Shown here: in pieces, positions 42,416-51,666 of the stretch | How positions within the stretch are numbered: the stretch's first letter is position 1 | How the letters are laid out: every line of letters starts with the position of its first letter | NCBI RefSeq assembly: GCF_004364325.1 | Contig: NZ_SOCP01000002.1 | Span: 744,001-808,000 of the forward strand | DNA from: Actinophytocola oryzae | Lineage (GTDB): Bacteria > Actinomycetota > Actinomycetes > Mycobacteriales > Pseudonocardiaceae | Length of the DNA: 64,000 bases | Reading direction: 5' to 3' | Program-made: the position numbers and the translations under genes | The notes under the pieces: model-generated | What the model saw: only the letters and a program-made list of their open reading frames with translations | Told to the model about the DNA's origin: nothing | Databases searched by the model: none

Positions 42416-42440
42416 GTGACACGGTGACAGTCGGTGTCAC
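42416..42440. promoter_or_regulatory. inverted repeat and -35 region upstream of the CAP gene
   Basis: GTGACAC (42416-42422) and GTGTCAC (42434-42440) are perfect inverted 7-mers around an 11-bp spacer holding another GTGACA. A TTGACA hexamer follows at 42458. Probably an operator for the CAP-domain gene; no clear -10 is seen. Confidence 0.4.
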
Positions 42441-42539
42441 GCGCGTACCTCGATGGTTTGACATCCGCGTCGGCGGTGCTGAGGACACGGCCGGCCCGGG
42501 TATGACACCTCCAGTCGAACCTGACAGCGGAGGCGAACC

Positions 42540-43001
42540 GTGAAGAGGACAACCACCATCGCCGTTGCGGCGGCACTGGGCCTGAGCGGCGTGACGGGTG
42601 TGGCCCGGGCGGCATCGAGCTACGGACAACAGGTCATCGCCCTGACCAACGACCAGCGCGCCGCGCACGGCTGTGGCCGCCTCGCGGCGAACAACGCGTT
42701 GGGCGCGGCGGCACGCGGCCACAGCGGCGACATGGCCCGGCACAGCTCCATGTCCCACGAGGGCACGGACGGCTCCGATCCCGGCGACCGGATCACCGGG
42801 GCCGGCTACCCGGCGACGGAGTGGGCCGAGAACGTGGCCTACGGCCAGTCGACGCCGAAGGAGGTGGTCACCGCGTGGATGGACAGTCCCGGCCACCGGG
42901 CCAACATCCTCAACTGCGAACTCGCCGAGATCGGGGTCGGCCGCGCGGTGAACAACAAGGGCGTGGCGTACTGGACCCAGGACTTCGGCGCCAGGGGCTG
43001 A
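42540..43001 (+). CDS. secreted CAP-superfamily (SCP/YkwD-like) protein
   Basis: A 153-residue exported protein. A signal peptide (TTTIAVAAALGLSGVTGVARA) is followed directly by a bacterial CAP domain. ALTNDQRAAHGCGRLAANNA, RHSSMSHEGTDGSDPGDRI, WAENVAYGQ and WMDSPGHRANILN carry the conserved His/Glu cavity residues. Role of bacterial YkwD-like CAP proteins is unclear. GTG 42540 has a GCGGAGG site. A hairpin terminator follows 9 bp after the stop. Confidence 0.92.
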   Translation: MKRTTTIAVAAALGLSGVTGVARAASSYGQQVIALTNDQRAAHGCGRLAANNALGAAARGHSGDMARHSSMSHEGTDGSDPGDRITGAGYPATEWAENVAYGQSTPKEVVTAWMDSPGHRANILNCELAEIGVGRAVNNKGVAYWTQDFGARG

Positions 43002-43009
43002 TACGCGAA

Positions 43010-43038
43010 CGGCCCCCACCCGGCGAGGGTGGGGGCCG
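43010..43038. terminator. bidirectional hairpin terminator
   Basis: CGGCCCCCACCC and GGGTGGGGGCCG form a perfect 12-bp stem with a 5-base loop between the convergent CAP gene and the repeat/Excalibur gene. Confidence 0.85.
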
Positions 43039-43053
43039 CTGTTCACCGTTTCG

Positions 43054-43962
43054 TCAGGGCAGGTTCTCACACGCGATGCGGTCGTCGTCGCCGTCGAGCT
43101 GTGCGACGTCGCCGTAGTACGGGTAGTAGGTGTCGAACCACGCCTGCGCGTCGCTCTGGGTGGCGAAGTTCGTGCAGTCGACACTGTTGCCGGGGTTCGC
43201 GGGCTGTCGGATCTCCGGCACCGGGCGGCCTGCGCCGACCCACTCGGTGTAGCTGATGGCCCGGCTGAACGCGGCGCCCTCGTAGTAGATCGTCGGGCCG
43301 TTGCCGTACTTGTAGAACCGGTCGTTCACGATCCGCTGCACGACCTGCGGTGTCGGGAACGCCTCCGCGCTCCACTCCGCGTAGCCGATCGAGTAGCCGT
43401 CGCCGGTCGACAGGTTGGTGATCCGCATGATGTTCGGCGCCCACGACAGCTTCATGAAGCCCTGGGTGGACCGCCACTCGTAGCCGCGGAAGCCGGAGGC
43501 GGCCCACTCGGCGTAGGTGAGCTTGTGCTTCACCCCGTCCTCGCCCTGGACGAAGATCTCACCCGAGGTGCCCCACTGGTAGTAGGAGCTGCCCGCGATC
43601 CAGCCCGCCGTGCGCGGCACGGGGCTCCCGGACGCGTGCCACTGGGCCTCGGTGAGCCGGTCCCAGTCCCACGTCGACTCCGGGTCCCCCCAGAAGGTGA
43701 CGGCGTAGACGGTGGGGGACCACGCGTACTTGACGTAGTCCGTCGGCGAGGCCAACGGCTCGGGGAAGCCTGCCCCGGCCCACTCCTCGAAGCCGACCGC
43801 GCGGGCGATGCCGCCGTCGACGTGCCAGATCGTCGCGTCGAACGGCTGCTTGTAGTAGCCGTCGCTCACGGCCGCGTTCGCGGGGGCCGCCACGGCGACG
43901 GCCGTGCCCAGTGCGACCGCCGCGCCTGCCAGCGCGGCGGCCACCCGTGTGATCGTGTTCAA
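43054..43962 (-). CDS. secreted repeat protein with Excalibur domain
   Basis: A 302-residue exported protein. The signal peptide (NTITRVAAALAGAAVALGTA) ends at PANA-AVSDG. It carries five degenerate modules of about 45 residues, each ending in an aromatic/acidic motif: VGFEEWAGAGFPEP, LTEAQWHASGSPVP, LTYAEWAASGFRG, IGYAEWSAEAFPTP and ISYTEWVGAGRPVP. The C-terminus is an Excalibur calcium-binding domain (DCTNFATQSDAQ...DGDDDRIACENL). The start is taken as TTG 43962 behind GAAAGGCGA, because upstream residues would spoil the signal peptide. Probably cell-surface or matrix protein; function unknown. Confidence 0.82.
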   Translation of the reverse strand: MNTITRVAAALAGAAVALGTAVAVAAPANAAVSDGYYKQPFDATIWHVDGGIARAVGFEEWAGAGFPEPLASPTDYVKYAWSPTVYAVTFWGDPESTWDWDRLTEAQWHASGSPVPRTAGWIAGSSYYQWGTSGEIFVQGEDGVKHKLTYAEWAASGFRGYEWRSTQGFMKLSWAPNIMRITNLSTGDGYSIGYAEWSAEAFPTPQVVQRIVNDRFYKYGNGPTIYYEGAAFSRAISYTEWVGAGRPVPEIRQPANPGNSVDCTNFATQSDAQAWFDTYYPYYGDVAQLDGDDDRIACENLP

Positions 43963-44082
43963 ATATCTCGCCTTTCGTCCCGCCCCGAACCTGGTGTGCG
44001 GTGGGACCTTCGGCATTCCGCGTCGGTTGGTTACGGGCGGAAGCCGGAATACAGGCGCGATTAACTCGATCGAGTTAAGAAC

Positions 44083-45546
44083 CTATCCGTCGACCAGCAG
44101 CCCGCGCAGTGGTCCCTGCAGCCGGCCCGCCCGCCGGGACACGCCGGGAAGCAGCGTCAACCGGTGGGTGCGGGGCTCGCCGCGCCGGTCGAGGGCGGCC
44201 TGTTCCTCCGCGATCGGGCGCCACAGTCCGTCCACGATGTCCGTCGGGTCGCCGTCGAGCTCGGCGGCGGGCGTACGCAGGTGCTCCGACCACAGGCGCT
44301 GCCGCGTGGCACGGATCAGGGCGCGGTCGTCGGTCGCCACGTTGACCTCGGTGTCGTTGAACAGCGAGTGCTCGTTGAGGTTGGCCGAGCCGATCGTCAT
44401 CCACTCGTCGTCCACGATGCCGAGCTTGGCGTGCACGTACACCGGCGCCGACTCGTCGCCGTCGTGGGTGCTGACCGTCGTCGCGACCAGCCGGTTCTTG
44501 CCGTCGTCCGCGTCGAGCAGGCGGCCGAGCTGGCCCCGGGTGGTGTCCGCGCCGTTGCTCGGCTTGCGTGGCAGCAGCAGGACCATGCGGAACCGGTCGT
44601 CCGGCGGGTCGCACAGCTTGTCGATCAGCAGCTCGGCGATCTCCGGCGACCACAGGAACTGGTTCTCCAGGTAGACCAGCCGCCGCGCGGACCGCAGCGC
44701 GCGCAGGTAGGCGTCGAGGATGGTGAACTCGCCCTTCGGTGCGAAGCCGTAGGTCTTGTCCGGCACCGTCCGCAGGAACTGCACCCTCGTGTCGCCCGCC
44801 TTCGCCTGCTGCGGGGGCTCGGGCAGGTCCTCACCGGCGACCTCGCTCCAGCGGTGGGCGAAGTGCCCGGCGACGTCCGCGACCACCGGGCCGCGCAGCC
44901 TGGTCATGAGGTCGTGCCAGCCGATCGGCCGGTTCGGCGGGTGCTCGGAGCTGTCGTGCCGGTCACCCTCCAGCGCGGTGAAGTCCAAGCCGCCGACGAA
45001 CGCCACCTCGTCGTCGACGATCACCAGCTTCTCGTGGTGGCAGTGCATGGTGCGTTCCCGCGCGTCGAGCACGCACCGCACGCCCGTGTTCTCCGTGAAC
45101 TTCTTCTGCTGCGCCTTCACCAGCCCCCGGGTGGGCTGGAACGCGGGCATCGGCGGCCCGGCCCACAGCAGCAGCCGCACGTCGACACCGCGTTGCGCGG
45201 TCACCGCGAGCAGGTCCCGCAGCGTCGGCGCGTCGGGCTCCCTCGTCAGCCGGAAGTCCGGGCTCGCGTGCCAGTTCGCGATGTGCACGTGGGAGCGTGC
45301 GTTCCGGATGGCCTCCTGGATCGTGGGCAGGGCCTCCTCGCCGTCGACCAGGACCTTCAGCTCGTTGCCCTCCCGCACCGGCCCGCGCCCGCCGAACCGG
45401 TCCTCGGTCCCGGTGGTGAGCACGTCACCCCACCCCAGCTGCCGCAGCCTGCGCACGTGGTGTGTGCGCAGGACGTGCTCGATGCCGTCCCCGATGCGTT
45501 CGTCCGTCTTGTCCAGCAAGGTGCGAAAAGGGCTCACACCCTCCAT
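44083..45546 (-). CDS. phospholipase D-family protein
   Basis: A 487-residue PLD-superfamily hydrolase or transphosphatidylase with two HKD motifs: HEKLVIVDDEVAFVGG and VHAKLGIVDDEWMTIGSAN. Both carry His, Lys and Asp. No signal peptide is seen, so it is likely cytoplasmic or membrane-associated, as in cardiolipin-synthase-like proteins. ATG 45546 is chosen; the frame remains open upstream into the divergent LUD promoter. Substrate unknown. Confidence 0.9.
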   Translation of the reverse strand: MEGVSPFRTLLDKTDERIGDGIEHVLRTHHVRRLRQLGWGDVLTTGTEDRFGGRGPVREGNELKVLVDGEEALPTIQEAIRNARSHVHIANWHASPDFRLTREPDAPTLRDLLAVTAQRGVDVRLLLWAGPPMPAFQPTRGLVKAQQKKFTENTGVRCVLDARERTMHCHHEKLVIVDDEVAFVGGLDFTALEGDRHDSSEHPPNRPIGWHDLMTRLRGPVVADVAGHFAHRWSEVAGEDLPEPPQQAKAGDTRVQFLRTVPDKTYGFAPKGEFTILDAYLRALRSARRLVYLENQFLWSPEIAELLIDKLCDPPDDRFRMVLLLPRKPSNGADTTRGQLGRLLDADDGKNRLVATTVSTHDGDESAPVYVHAKLGIVDDEWMTIGSANLNEHSLFNDTEVNVATDDRALIRATRQRLWSEHLRTPAAELDGDPTDIVDGLWRPIAEEQAALDRRGEPRTHRLTLLPGVSRRAGRLQGPLRGLLVDG

Positions 45547-45623
45547 GGCACTACAGATCGGGCCGGTTCGCTCAACGGAGGGGCTCGACCTGACATCCCG
45601 CGAGGTCACGTCGTCGTACTGGC

Positions 45624-46250
45624 ATGACCATCCGGACATCGACCTCGTTCACCAGCCCGGCGTCCGCACCGCGCCTCGAGCGGACGGCGGACGCGCTGGC
45701 CGCGAACGGGTTCACCGTCGAGATCCTCGACGACGCCGAGGCGGCACGCACCCGCGTCCGCGACCTGATCCCCGTCGGTGCGGGCGTGTTCACCTCGGCC
45801 AGCGAGACGCTGCGCCTGTCGGGCATCGAGGAGGACATCAACGCGAGCGGCCGGTACCAGGCGCTCAGGCCCCGGCTCCTCGCCATGGACCGCGTCGCCG
45901 CCGCCGACGACATCCGGCGGCTGCTCGCCGGTCCGGACGTCGTCGTCGGCAGCGTCGCGGCGGTCACGGAGACCGGTTCGCTCGTGGTCGCGTCGGCCAG
46001 CGGGAGCCAGCTGCCCGCCTACGCCGGTGGCGCGGGCCAGGCGATCTGGGTCGTGGGAGCGCAGAAGGTCGTGCCCGACCTGGACAGCGCACTGCGCCGC
46101 GTCCACGAGCACGCCCTCCCACTGGAGTCTGCCCGCGCCCAGGTGGCCTACGGGCAGCCCAGTGCCGTCAACCGGCTCCTCGTCCTCAACGCGGAACCCC
46201 GTCCCGGGTCCCGCACGGTACTGCTGCTCCGCGAGGCCGTCGGGTTCTGA
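45624..46250 (+). CDS. LUD domain protein (LutC/YkgG-like)
   Basis: A 208-residue protein of the LUD family: VGAGVFTSASETLRLSGIEE, GPDVVVGSVAAVTETGSLVV and GAGQAIWVVGAQKVVPDLDSAL. LutC is part of a lactate-utilisation iron-sulfur complex, but here no LutA or LutB gene is near, so this stand-alone form may have a different job. It overlaps nothing and ends 3 bp before the convergent NlpC/P60 gene. Confidence 0.88.
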   Translation: MTIRTSTSFTSPASAPRLERTADALAANGFTVEILDDAEAARTRVRDLIPVGAGVFTSASETLRLSGIEEDINASGRYQALRPRLLAMDRVAAADDIRRLLAGPDVVVGSVAAVTETGSLVVASASGSQLPAYAGGAGQAIWVVGAQKVVPDLDSALRRVHEHALPLESARAQVAYGQPSAVNRLLVLNAEPRPGSRTVLLLREAVGF

Positions 46251-46253
46251 GAC

Positions 46254-47369
46254 TCAGATGCGTCGTGCGGCGCGCCAGGCCTTCGAGTACATGCCGCCGT
46301 CGTCGAGCAGTGACGTGCCGCCGAGGTCGCCGAACGTCGGGCCGTTGGCCCGCTCCCTGCTCGACATGAACCGGTAGTGGCCGGCCGAGTCGACGCCGAC
46401 GAACACGCCGACGTGGTCCAGCTCGTCCACGCTGCCCTCGACCTCGAAGAACACCAGGTCGCCCGGCTGCAGGGCGTTGTAGTCGGTGACCCGGGTGCCC
46501 TTGTTGGGGATCAGCGCCACGCCGGGGCCGTTCTGGGCGATGGCCCACGCACGCCTGGGCAGGCCGGGGCCCGGGTCGTTGCTGCCGAGCAGCGGGTAGC
46601 CGAGCCGGAAGCCGTAGACCATCCGCACGAAGCCCGAACAGTCGAGCGCGCCCCGGTGCTCCGGCTTGGGCTCCTTCCTGCCCGAGTCGGGGAACCGGTA
46701 GGGAATGCCGAGGTAGTCGAGGAAGTCGGACTGCTCGAGCCGCGCGTAGCCCGCCGGTTCCACCGGGCCGAAGATCGCGTCGCCCCGGAACTGCAGACCC
46801 TCGGGGTTGGTCTCGTCGGCGGCGCCGTCGAAGTACTGCATCGCGGTGTCGAACACGTCGGGACTCGTGTCCTTCATGGCCGCGTCGAACCACGGCCCGA
46901 ACCACGCGGCCTTCTCCGCGCCGGGCGCCCACGGCTCCGGCGCCAGCCGGACCCACGTCGTCGAGGTGACCGTGGCGTCGGTGAACCGCGCGTCGGCGAA
47001 CGTCCTCGACGGGCCGGTCAGCGCCACTGTCCTGGCGCCGTCGGTGAACGTGGCGAGCACCGTGCCCGCCTGGTCCCGCACCACGGTCCGACCGGGGTTG
47101 TCGAGCCGGTCGAAGCGCGGGCCCGCGGCCGGTGCCTGCCCGGCGCCCGCCGCCTGGATCGCCACCGCGGTCGCGGGCGGTGCGCTCGTGGCGTCGCCGC
47201 TCGCCTGCTGGCGGGCGAACTGCACGACGCCGAACCCGCTCAGCCCGATCACCGCGAGCACCACACACGTCCGCAGCGCCTTCGAGGAGCCCTGCCTGCC
47301 GGATTCTTCGGTCCTCTGGTCAGTGCGTGCCATGCCCTGAGGCACGTCCACGCGGGACGGTTGGTTCAC
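46254..47369 (-). CDS. membrane-anchored NlpC/P60-type hydrolase of the PGA-like operon
   Basis: A 371-residue protein. One membrane anchor (CVVLAVIGLSGFGVVQFA, about residues 35-55) precedes an exported part. After a beta-rich region comes a C-terminal NlpC/P60 domain with the catalytic Cys in LDCSGFVRMVYGF and His in DELDHVGVFVG. Such enzymes cleave gamma-D-glutamyl bonds in peptidoglycan, and the Bacillus PGA depolymerase PgdS belongs to the same family. GTG 47369 overlaps the pgsC-like stop (GTGA). A role in trimming, releasing or anchoring a gamma-glutamyl polymer is inferred from context. Confidence 0.85.
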   Translation of the reverse strand: MNQPSRVDVPQGMARTDQRTEESGRQGSSKALRTCVVLAVIGLSGFGVVQFARQQASGDATSAPPATAVAIQAAGAGQAPAAGPRFDRLDNPGRTVVRDQAGTVLATFTDGARTVALTGPSRTFADARFTDATVTSTTWVRLAPEPWAPGAEKAAWFGPWFDAAMKDTSPDVFDTAMQYFDGAADETNPEGLQFRGDAIFGPVEPAGYARLEQSDFLDYLGIPYRFPDSGRKEPKPEHRGALDCSGFVRMVYGFRLGYPLLGSNDPGPGLPRRAWAIAQNGPGVALIPNKGTRVTDYNALQPGDLVFFEVEGSVDELDHVGVFVGVDSAGHYRFMSSRERANGPTFGDLGGTSLLDDGGMYSKAWRAARRI

Positions 47370-47848
47370 ACCGCGGGCACCAGCCCGATGAGCACCCCGC
47401 TGGCCAGCACGCCGTAGCTGGCGAAGCTGACCGTGCCGGTGGCGAGCAACGTCGACACCGGCGGCTGCCGCACGAGCTGGTAGGCGATCAGCCCCGGCAC
47501 GACGAAGCCGAGCGTCTGGTGGGCGAACACCAGCGGGTAGTCCCGCTGGATCAGCAGGAACAGCGTGCTCTGGAACAGCACGCCGGTGAGCACGACCGCG
47601 GCGAACAGCCGCTTGCCGTAGAGGATCACCGCCCGCTGCAGCAGTTTCGTCGCGCCGAAGGTGAGCGCGGTCATCAGCACCACGATGGCCGCGCGCCGGT
47701 AGTCCTCGACGAGGGTCAGCGCTACCCAGCCGGGCGTGATCATCCCGCCGGGGGACAGGTTGGTGGTCAGATAGCACATCAGCGAGAACAGCAACCCGAT
47801 CGCCAACCCGAGGGTCGCCACCTCGGGAGGCAGGCCGTAGTCGATCAC
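47366..47848 (-). CDS. pgsC: poly-gamma-glutamate biosynthesis protein PgsC/CapC
   Basis: A 160-residue membrane protein with five hydrophobic segments. The CapC/PgsC features YGLPPEVATLGLAIGLLFSL, LSPGGMITPGWVAL and FVVPGLIAYQL are present. It is the membrane partner of the PgsB ligase. GTG 47848 overlaps the pgsB stop, and its own stop overlaps the NlpC/P60 start. Length and position match PgsC of Bacillus. Confidence 0.9.
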   Translation of the reverse strand: MIDYGLPPEVATLGLAIGLLFSLMCYLTTNLSPGGMITPGWVALTLVEDYRRAAIVVLMTALTFGATKLLQRAVILYGKRLFAAVVLTGVLFQSTLFLLIQRDYPLVFAHQTLGFVVPGLIAYQLVRQPPVSTLLATGTVSFASYGVLASGVLIGLVPAV

Positions 47849-49212
47849 TGCTCACGCCGGCTTCGGATGCGGGGCAACGGTTGTGTCACCCACGCGCTCT
47901 GTTGCTGCGGCCTTCTGACCGGCACGTGCCCGTCGGGGACATGTCCTTCCGGGGCGGGCCGGGACCGGGGATAGGGGGTCGGCCGGGGCGCCTCCCGGTC
48001 GAGTGGCTTGTCGCGTGGTTCCCGGACGGCGGCGGCGGGGGCGGGGGTCAGCGTCTCCAGCTCTTCCAACAACAGCTCGCCCTGGCCGTGGATGTTGCCG
48101 ATGGCGATGAGAGAGGCCTGCTCGTCGATGCCGTCCACGATCTCGTCGACCAGTTCCCGCGCTTCTCGCGCGCCGCCGAGGTCCACGATCGTGTCGTGCC
48201 ACCGCTGCGGGATGGCGACCTTCGCGCTGCGGGTCGGGGTGCCGATCAGCACGACCCGCTCCGGCTCGAGGTCGGCGACGAGCGCGCCCATCTGGGCGTT
48301 GCGCTCCATCCGGTCCGGCCGGCAGTTGATGACCAGGTGCAGTGGTCTCCTGACTCCCCCCGAGCCGAGCAGGCGCTGCACGTTCATCAGCGTCGACTGG
48401 GGGTCGTTGGCCGCGAACACGTTCGCGACACGCACCAGCTTGCCGTCCACCTGGTACCGCTTCACCTCCAGCACACCGGGGTCCGGCGGCGCGGACCACA
48501 TGCCCGCCAGCGCCGAGGACCGGTTGACCCCGAGCAGTTCCGCGACCACGAGCGCGATCGCGACGTTCTCCTTGAACGTGATCCAGCTGAACTCGGCCAT
48601 CTCCTCGTCGGTGACCGACTCGGGGTCCACGACCAGCAGCGCGCAGTCGCGGCGCGCGGCCTCGCGTTTGAGCAGTGGCAACCGTTCCTGCTCCGCGGTG
48701 ACGCACACCCCGCCGACCGGCATGGTCCTGGACAGCGACCTGGCGACGTCGTCGAGTGTCGGGCCCATCTCGGTGAGGTGGTCCTCGCGGACGTTGCACA
48801 GCACGCCGATGTTCGAGCGGATGAGCTTGTCCTGGCTGATCCCCTGCAGGTCCGGCATGACCGCCATGCACTCGATGACCAGCGCGTCCGGCCGGTACGC
48901 CGAAGCCCGCCGGACGATGCCGACCTGCTCGATCACGTTCGCGATGCCGAACTTGCGGTAGACGGGCTCCTCGCTGGCGTCCGGGTGGATGAACCTGGCC
49001 GCGGTGCCGGTCGTCTTCGCGACGGTGACGAGCCCACCGCCCCGCAGGGCACCGGCGCACAGCCGGGTGATCGAGCTCTTGCCGCGAATGCCGTTGATCA
49101 TGATGCGGTTGGGGATCCGGTTCAGGTTGGCGTTGTGGCGGCGTTGTTCGACGAGGCCGCCGAGCAGCATCACGACGCTGCCGCCGAGGAGCACGAAGTA
49201 CAGGAAGATCAT
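47845..49212 (-). CDS. pgsB: poly-gamma-glutamate synthase PgsB/CapB
   Basis: A 455-residue Mur-ligase-like amide ligase that activates glutamate gamma-carboxyl with ATP and extends the polymer. An N-terminal membrane helix (FLYFVLLGGSVVMLLGGLVE) precedes the P-loop NGIRGKSSITRL. CapB motifs include TTGTAARFIHPDASEEPVYR, CMAVMPDLQG, NVREDHLTEMG and INCRPDRMERN. The last 60 residues are an added Pro/Arg tail. The ATG shares one base with the stop of the upstream HAMP protein gene. Downstream pgsC overlaps. No pgsA gene follows. Confidence 0.94.
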   Translation of the reverse strand: MIFLYFVLLGGSVVMLLGGLVEQRRHNANLNRIPNRIMINGIRGKSSITRLCAGALRGGGLVTVAKTTGTAARFIHPDASEEPVYRKFGIANVIEQVGIVRRASAYRPDALVIECMAVMPDLQGISQDKLIRSNIGVLCNVREDHLTEMGPTLDDVARSLSRTMPVGGVCVTAEQERLPLLKREAARRDCALLVVDPESVTDEEMAEFSWITFKENVAIALVVAELLGVNRSSALAGMWSAPPDPGVLEVKRYQVDGKLVRVANVFAANDPQSTLMNVQRLLGSGGVRRPLHLVINCRPDRMERNAQMGALVADLEPERVVLIGTPTRSAKVAIPQRWHDTIVDLGGAREARELVDEIVDGIDEQASLIAIGNIHGQGELLLEELETLTPAPAAAVREPRDKPLDREAPRPTPYPRSRPAPEGHVPDGHVPVRRPQQQSAWVTQPLPRIRSRREQ

Positions 49213-51482
49213 CAGCCGCCTCGCCTGGCAGGGGACGGGCTCTGGTGTGAACGGGGACGGGTGGGGGCCTGCCCCCGGCGCCGCCTCGGTGCCGGCTTGG
49301 CCGTCGACGGTGTCGCGGGCACCGCGGCGATCAGCTCGGTCGAGTCGGTCGCCGCGCCGGTGGGCCGGCGGGACCCGCCGAGCCTGCGCACCCCCTCGGT
49401 CATCGCCTGCCTGCAGATCTCCAGACAGGAGGCGATCGTGCCGATCTGGTCCTGGTGCTGCGGGTAGATGACCGAGCCGTGCCTGCCCGCGACGATCTCG
49501 TCCGCGGCCTCCGCGACCCGGCGCAGCGGCCGGATCACCAGCAGGTACTGCCAGCCGAAGAGCAGCAGCGCGAGGAGCGCGGCCACCAGCGCGGCGACCA
49601 TGGCGTTGCGGCGCAGCTCGTTGTCGGGCAGCGCGAGGTCGGTGACCGGCTGCTCGGCGACGACCGTCCAGCCCAGCTTGCCGCTCACCCCGCCACGCAG
49701 GCGGGCCGACACGACGACCGCGCGGCTGCCCGTGCCCTCCTGGGTCCTGGCGACCGGGTCGCCCTTGCCCGCCTCGATGGCGCTGTCCCGCAGCTCCGCG
49801 CCCAGGTCGGCGAAGGCGATGAAGCCGCCGGTGGACGCGATCGTGCGCAGACCGTTGTCCACCAGCTGGACCGAGCCGGGCGCCCGCGCGAGCAGCCTGC
49901 CGATGTGGTCGAGGTCGAACTCGCCGACCAGGGTCCGGCCCTTCGGCAGCGGCGCGTACGCGAACAGCACCGGCACCGGCGCGGTGCCCTGCCGCAGCAG
50001 GATGCCGGGCTGGGCGGGCAGCGGCTCGGCGGCACGCAGCGGCGGGCGGCCCACCGACGCGGTGACCTGGCCGTCCTGGTCGATGACGTACACGCCGCGG
50101 TAGCGCGACTGTCCGGCGAACAGCCCGTCGAGCCGCGACCGCACGTCGGTGCCGTCGTCGCCGGTGAGCGCGGCGAAGGACGTCAGGTCGGCGAGCCCGT
50201 CGTTGAGGCTGCGCCGCAGTGCCTCGGTCGCCGCCGTCGTCTGGTTGCGGGCGCTGGCGACCACCGCGTCCGGCACGGCGACCTCCCCGCTGCCGACGGT
50301 CAGCAGCACGCCGACCGACCAGGCGAACACGGCACCGGTGGTGAGCCCGAGCGCGACGACCGTGCCCATGCCCTTGCGGCGTGGTTTCTCCAGCCGTTCC
50401 GGCGTGCCGCCCAGCTCCGAGCGGCAGTGCTCGAACGCGGCGGCGATCCGGTCCACCTCCCGGGTCCTCGCCCGCCGCAGGCGCGTCGTCATCAGCTTGC
50501 CGCCCGCGATGGCCAGCGCGTCGGCACGCAGCCGCCGGGTCGGGTTGACCAGCACCCGCCGGATGAGCAGGAAACCGAACAGCGCCACCCCGACGAGCGC
50601 GACCGCGGGCACGACGCCGTTGCCGCCCGGCCCCGCCGGGACGACCGGGGCGTGCACCACCGACACCACGGCGAGACCGAGCGTGCCGTTCACCCGCGAG
50701 GACGACACCGGCGTGTACACGACGGTCGGCTGCTCGGTGCGGCCCTTCGGTCCGGTGACCGCCCTGCCGGTCAGGCTGCCGTACTCGCCGTCCGCCCCCG
50801 CGGCACTGGCCAGCTCGACCAGCCGGTTGACGTCCTTGTCGGCGGTGGCTGGCGGGGTGCCGCGAGAGTCGATCACCTGGCCGGTGCTCGTGGTCAGCAG
50901 CAGCGCCTCACGCAGGTCGCCGCCGATCGTGGAGTCGGGGAGCCTGCTGCCGCGGGCGGCGACGAGCAGCTTGGCGCCCGGCAGCGGCGTGGCCACGACC
51001 ACCCGCAGTGTGCCGTCGGCACCGACGACCGGGGTGACGATCGTGCTGGTCACGGTCTTCGGGACCGACTGGCCGGAGACCGGCTCACCACGGGTCGCGA
51101 CGAGGGCACGCGTGGCGGCGTCGAGCACCGCGGCCCCCCGCCAGTTCCCGGTCTGCAGCAGCCTCGTCAGCAGCTCGTCCGGCGTGTCCGCGGGCACGTC
51201 CGTCACCGTCTCGAGGTCGGCGATGCCCTGGCTGGCCGAGGCGCCGATGGCCGAGCCTGCGCCCTGGACGAGCTGCTGCTGCGACTCGGTGACGGCCGGG
51301 GACACCGCGCCTGCCTCCTGCCCGTCGAGCAGTACCGCGCACAGTCCGGCGTGCAGCAGTAACAGGAGGAGCACCGTGATCGAGGGCGTGCTGACCCCGG
51401 AGGGGAAGCCGTTCTCCGGCAGCTGGTCGGTCAGTGCGTGCCCCGGCTTGGGGCGCCGCGGTCGTCTGGCTCGGACTACCAT
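49212..51482 (-). CDS. large membrane protein with two sensor-HAMP units
   Basis: A 756-residue protein with two copies of the same plan: membrane helix, extracytoplasmic region of about 200-250 residues, membrane helix, HAMP linker. Helices lie near 34-52, 295-318, 388-412 and 635-660. HAMP linkers follow helix 2 (NPTRRLRADALAIAGGK) and helix 4 (RPLRRVAEAADEIVAGRHGS). The outer regions resemble Cache-type sensor or adhesin folds. There is no kinase, cyclase or chemoreceptor output, only a basic, disordered C-terminal tail. It is the first gene of the pgsB-pgsC-hydrolase operon, coupled by TGATG. Possibly a regulator or scaffold of polymer synthesis. Confidence 0.8.
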   Translation of the reverse strand: MVVRARRPRRPKPGHALTDQLPENGFPSGVSTPSITVLLLLLLHAGLCAVLLDGQEAGAVSPAVTESQQQLVQGAGSAIGASASQGIADLETVTDVPADTPDELLTRLLQTGNWRGAAVLDAATRALVATRGEPVSGQSVPKTVTSTIVTPVVGADGTLRVVVATPLPGAKLLVAARGSRLPDSTIGGDLREALLLTTSTGQVIDSRGTPPATADKDVNRLVELASAAGADGEYGSLTGRAVTGPKGRTEQPTVVYTPVSSSRVNGTLGLAVVSVVHAPVVPAGPGGNGVVPAVALVGVALFGFLLIRRVLVNPTRRLRADALAIAGGKLMTTRLRRARTREVDRIAAAFEHCRSELGGTPERLEKPRRKGMGTVVALGLTTGAVFAWSVGVLLTVGSGEVAVPDAVVASARNQTTAATEALRRSLNDGLADLTSFAALTGDDGTDVRSRLDGLFAGQSRYRGVYVIDQDGQVTASVGRPPLRAAEPLPAQPGILLRQGTAPVPVLFAYAPLPKGRTLVGEFDLDHIGRLLARAPGSVQLVDNGLRTIASTGGFIAFADLGAELRDSAIEAGKGDPVARTQEGTGSRAVVVSARLRGGVSGKLGWTVVAEQPVTDLALPDNELRRNAMVAALVAALLALLLFGWQYLLVIRPLRRVAEAADEIVAGRHGSVIYPQHQDQIGTIASCLEICRQAMTEGVRRLGGSRRPTGAATDSTELIAAVPATPSTAKPAPRRRRGQAPTRPRSHQSPSPARRGG

Positions 51483-51569
51483 AGTTGCGCGTTTCGTCCT
51501 GATCCGTGCTCGGCCGAGGATGTCGTGACCTATACGTACGCGCGGCCCCGGAGCGTGTGCTTCGCGTTA

Positions 51570-51658
51570 CCCGATCTTCGAATCGGGCCGGAATTTACGC
51601 CGAACGGCCTACTGCGACTGGACATTTCGGTCTAGTAGTCATCGGGGCCCTCTACACT
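51570..51658. promoter_or_regulatory. divergent promoter region of the PGA-like operon
   Basis: CCCGAT/ATCGGG arms surround TTCGAA at 51570-51587, a probable operator or hairpin. TACACT (51653-51658) is a good -10 for the plus-strand gene at 51667, implying a leaderless mRNA. Confidence 0.4.
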
Positions 51659-51666
51659 CCGCGACG

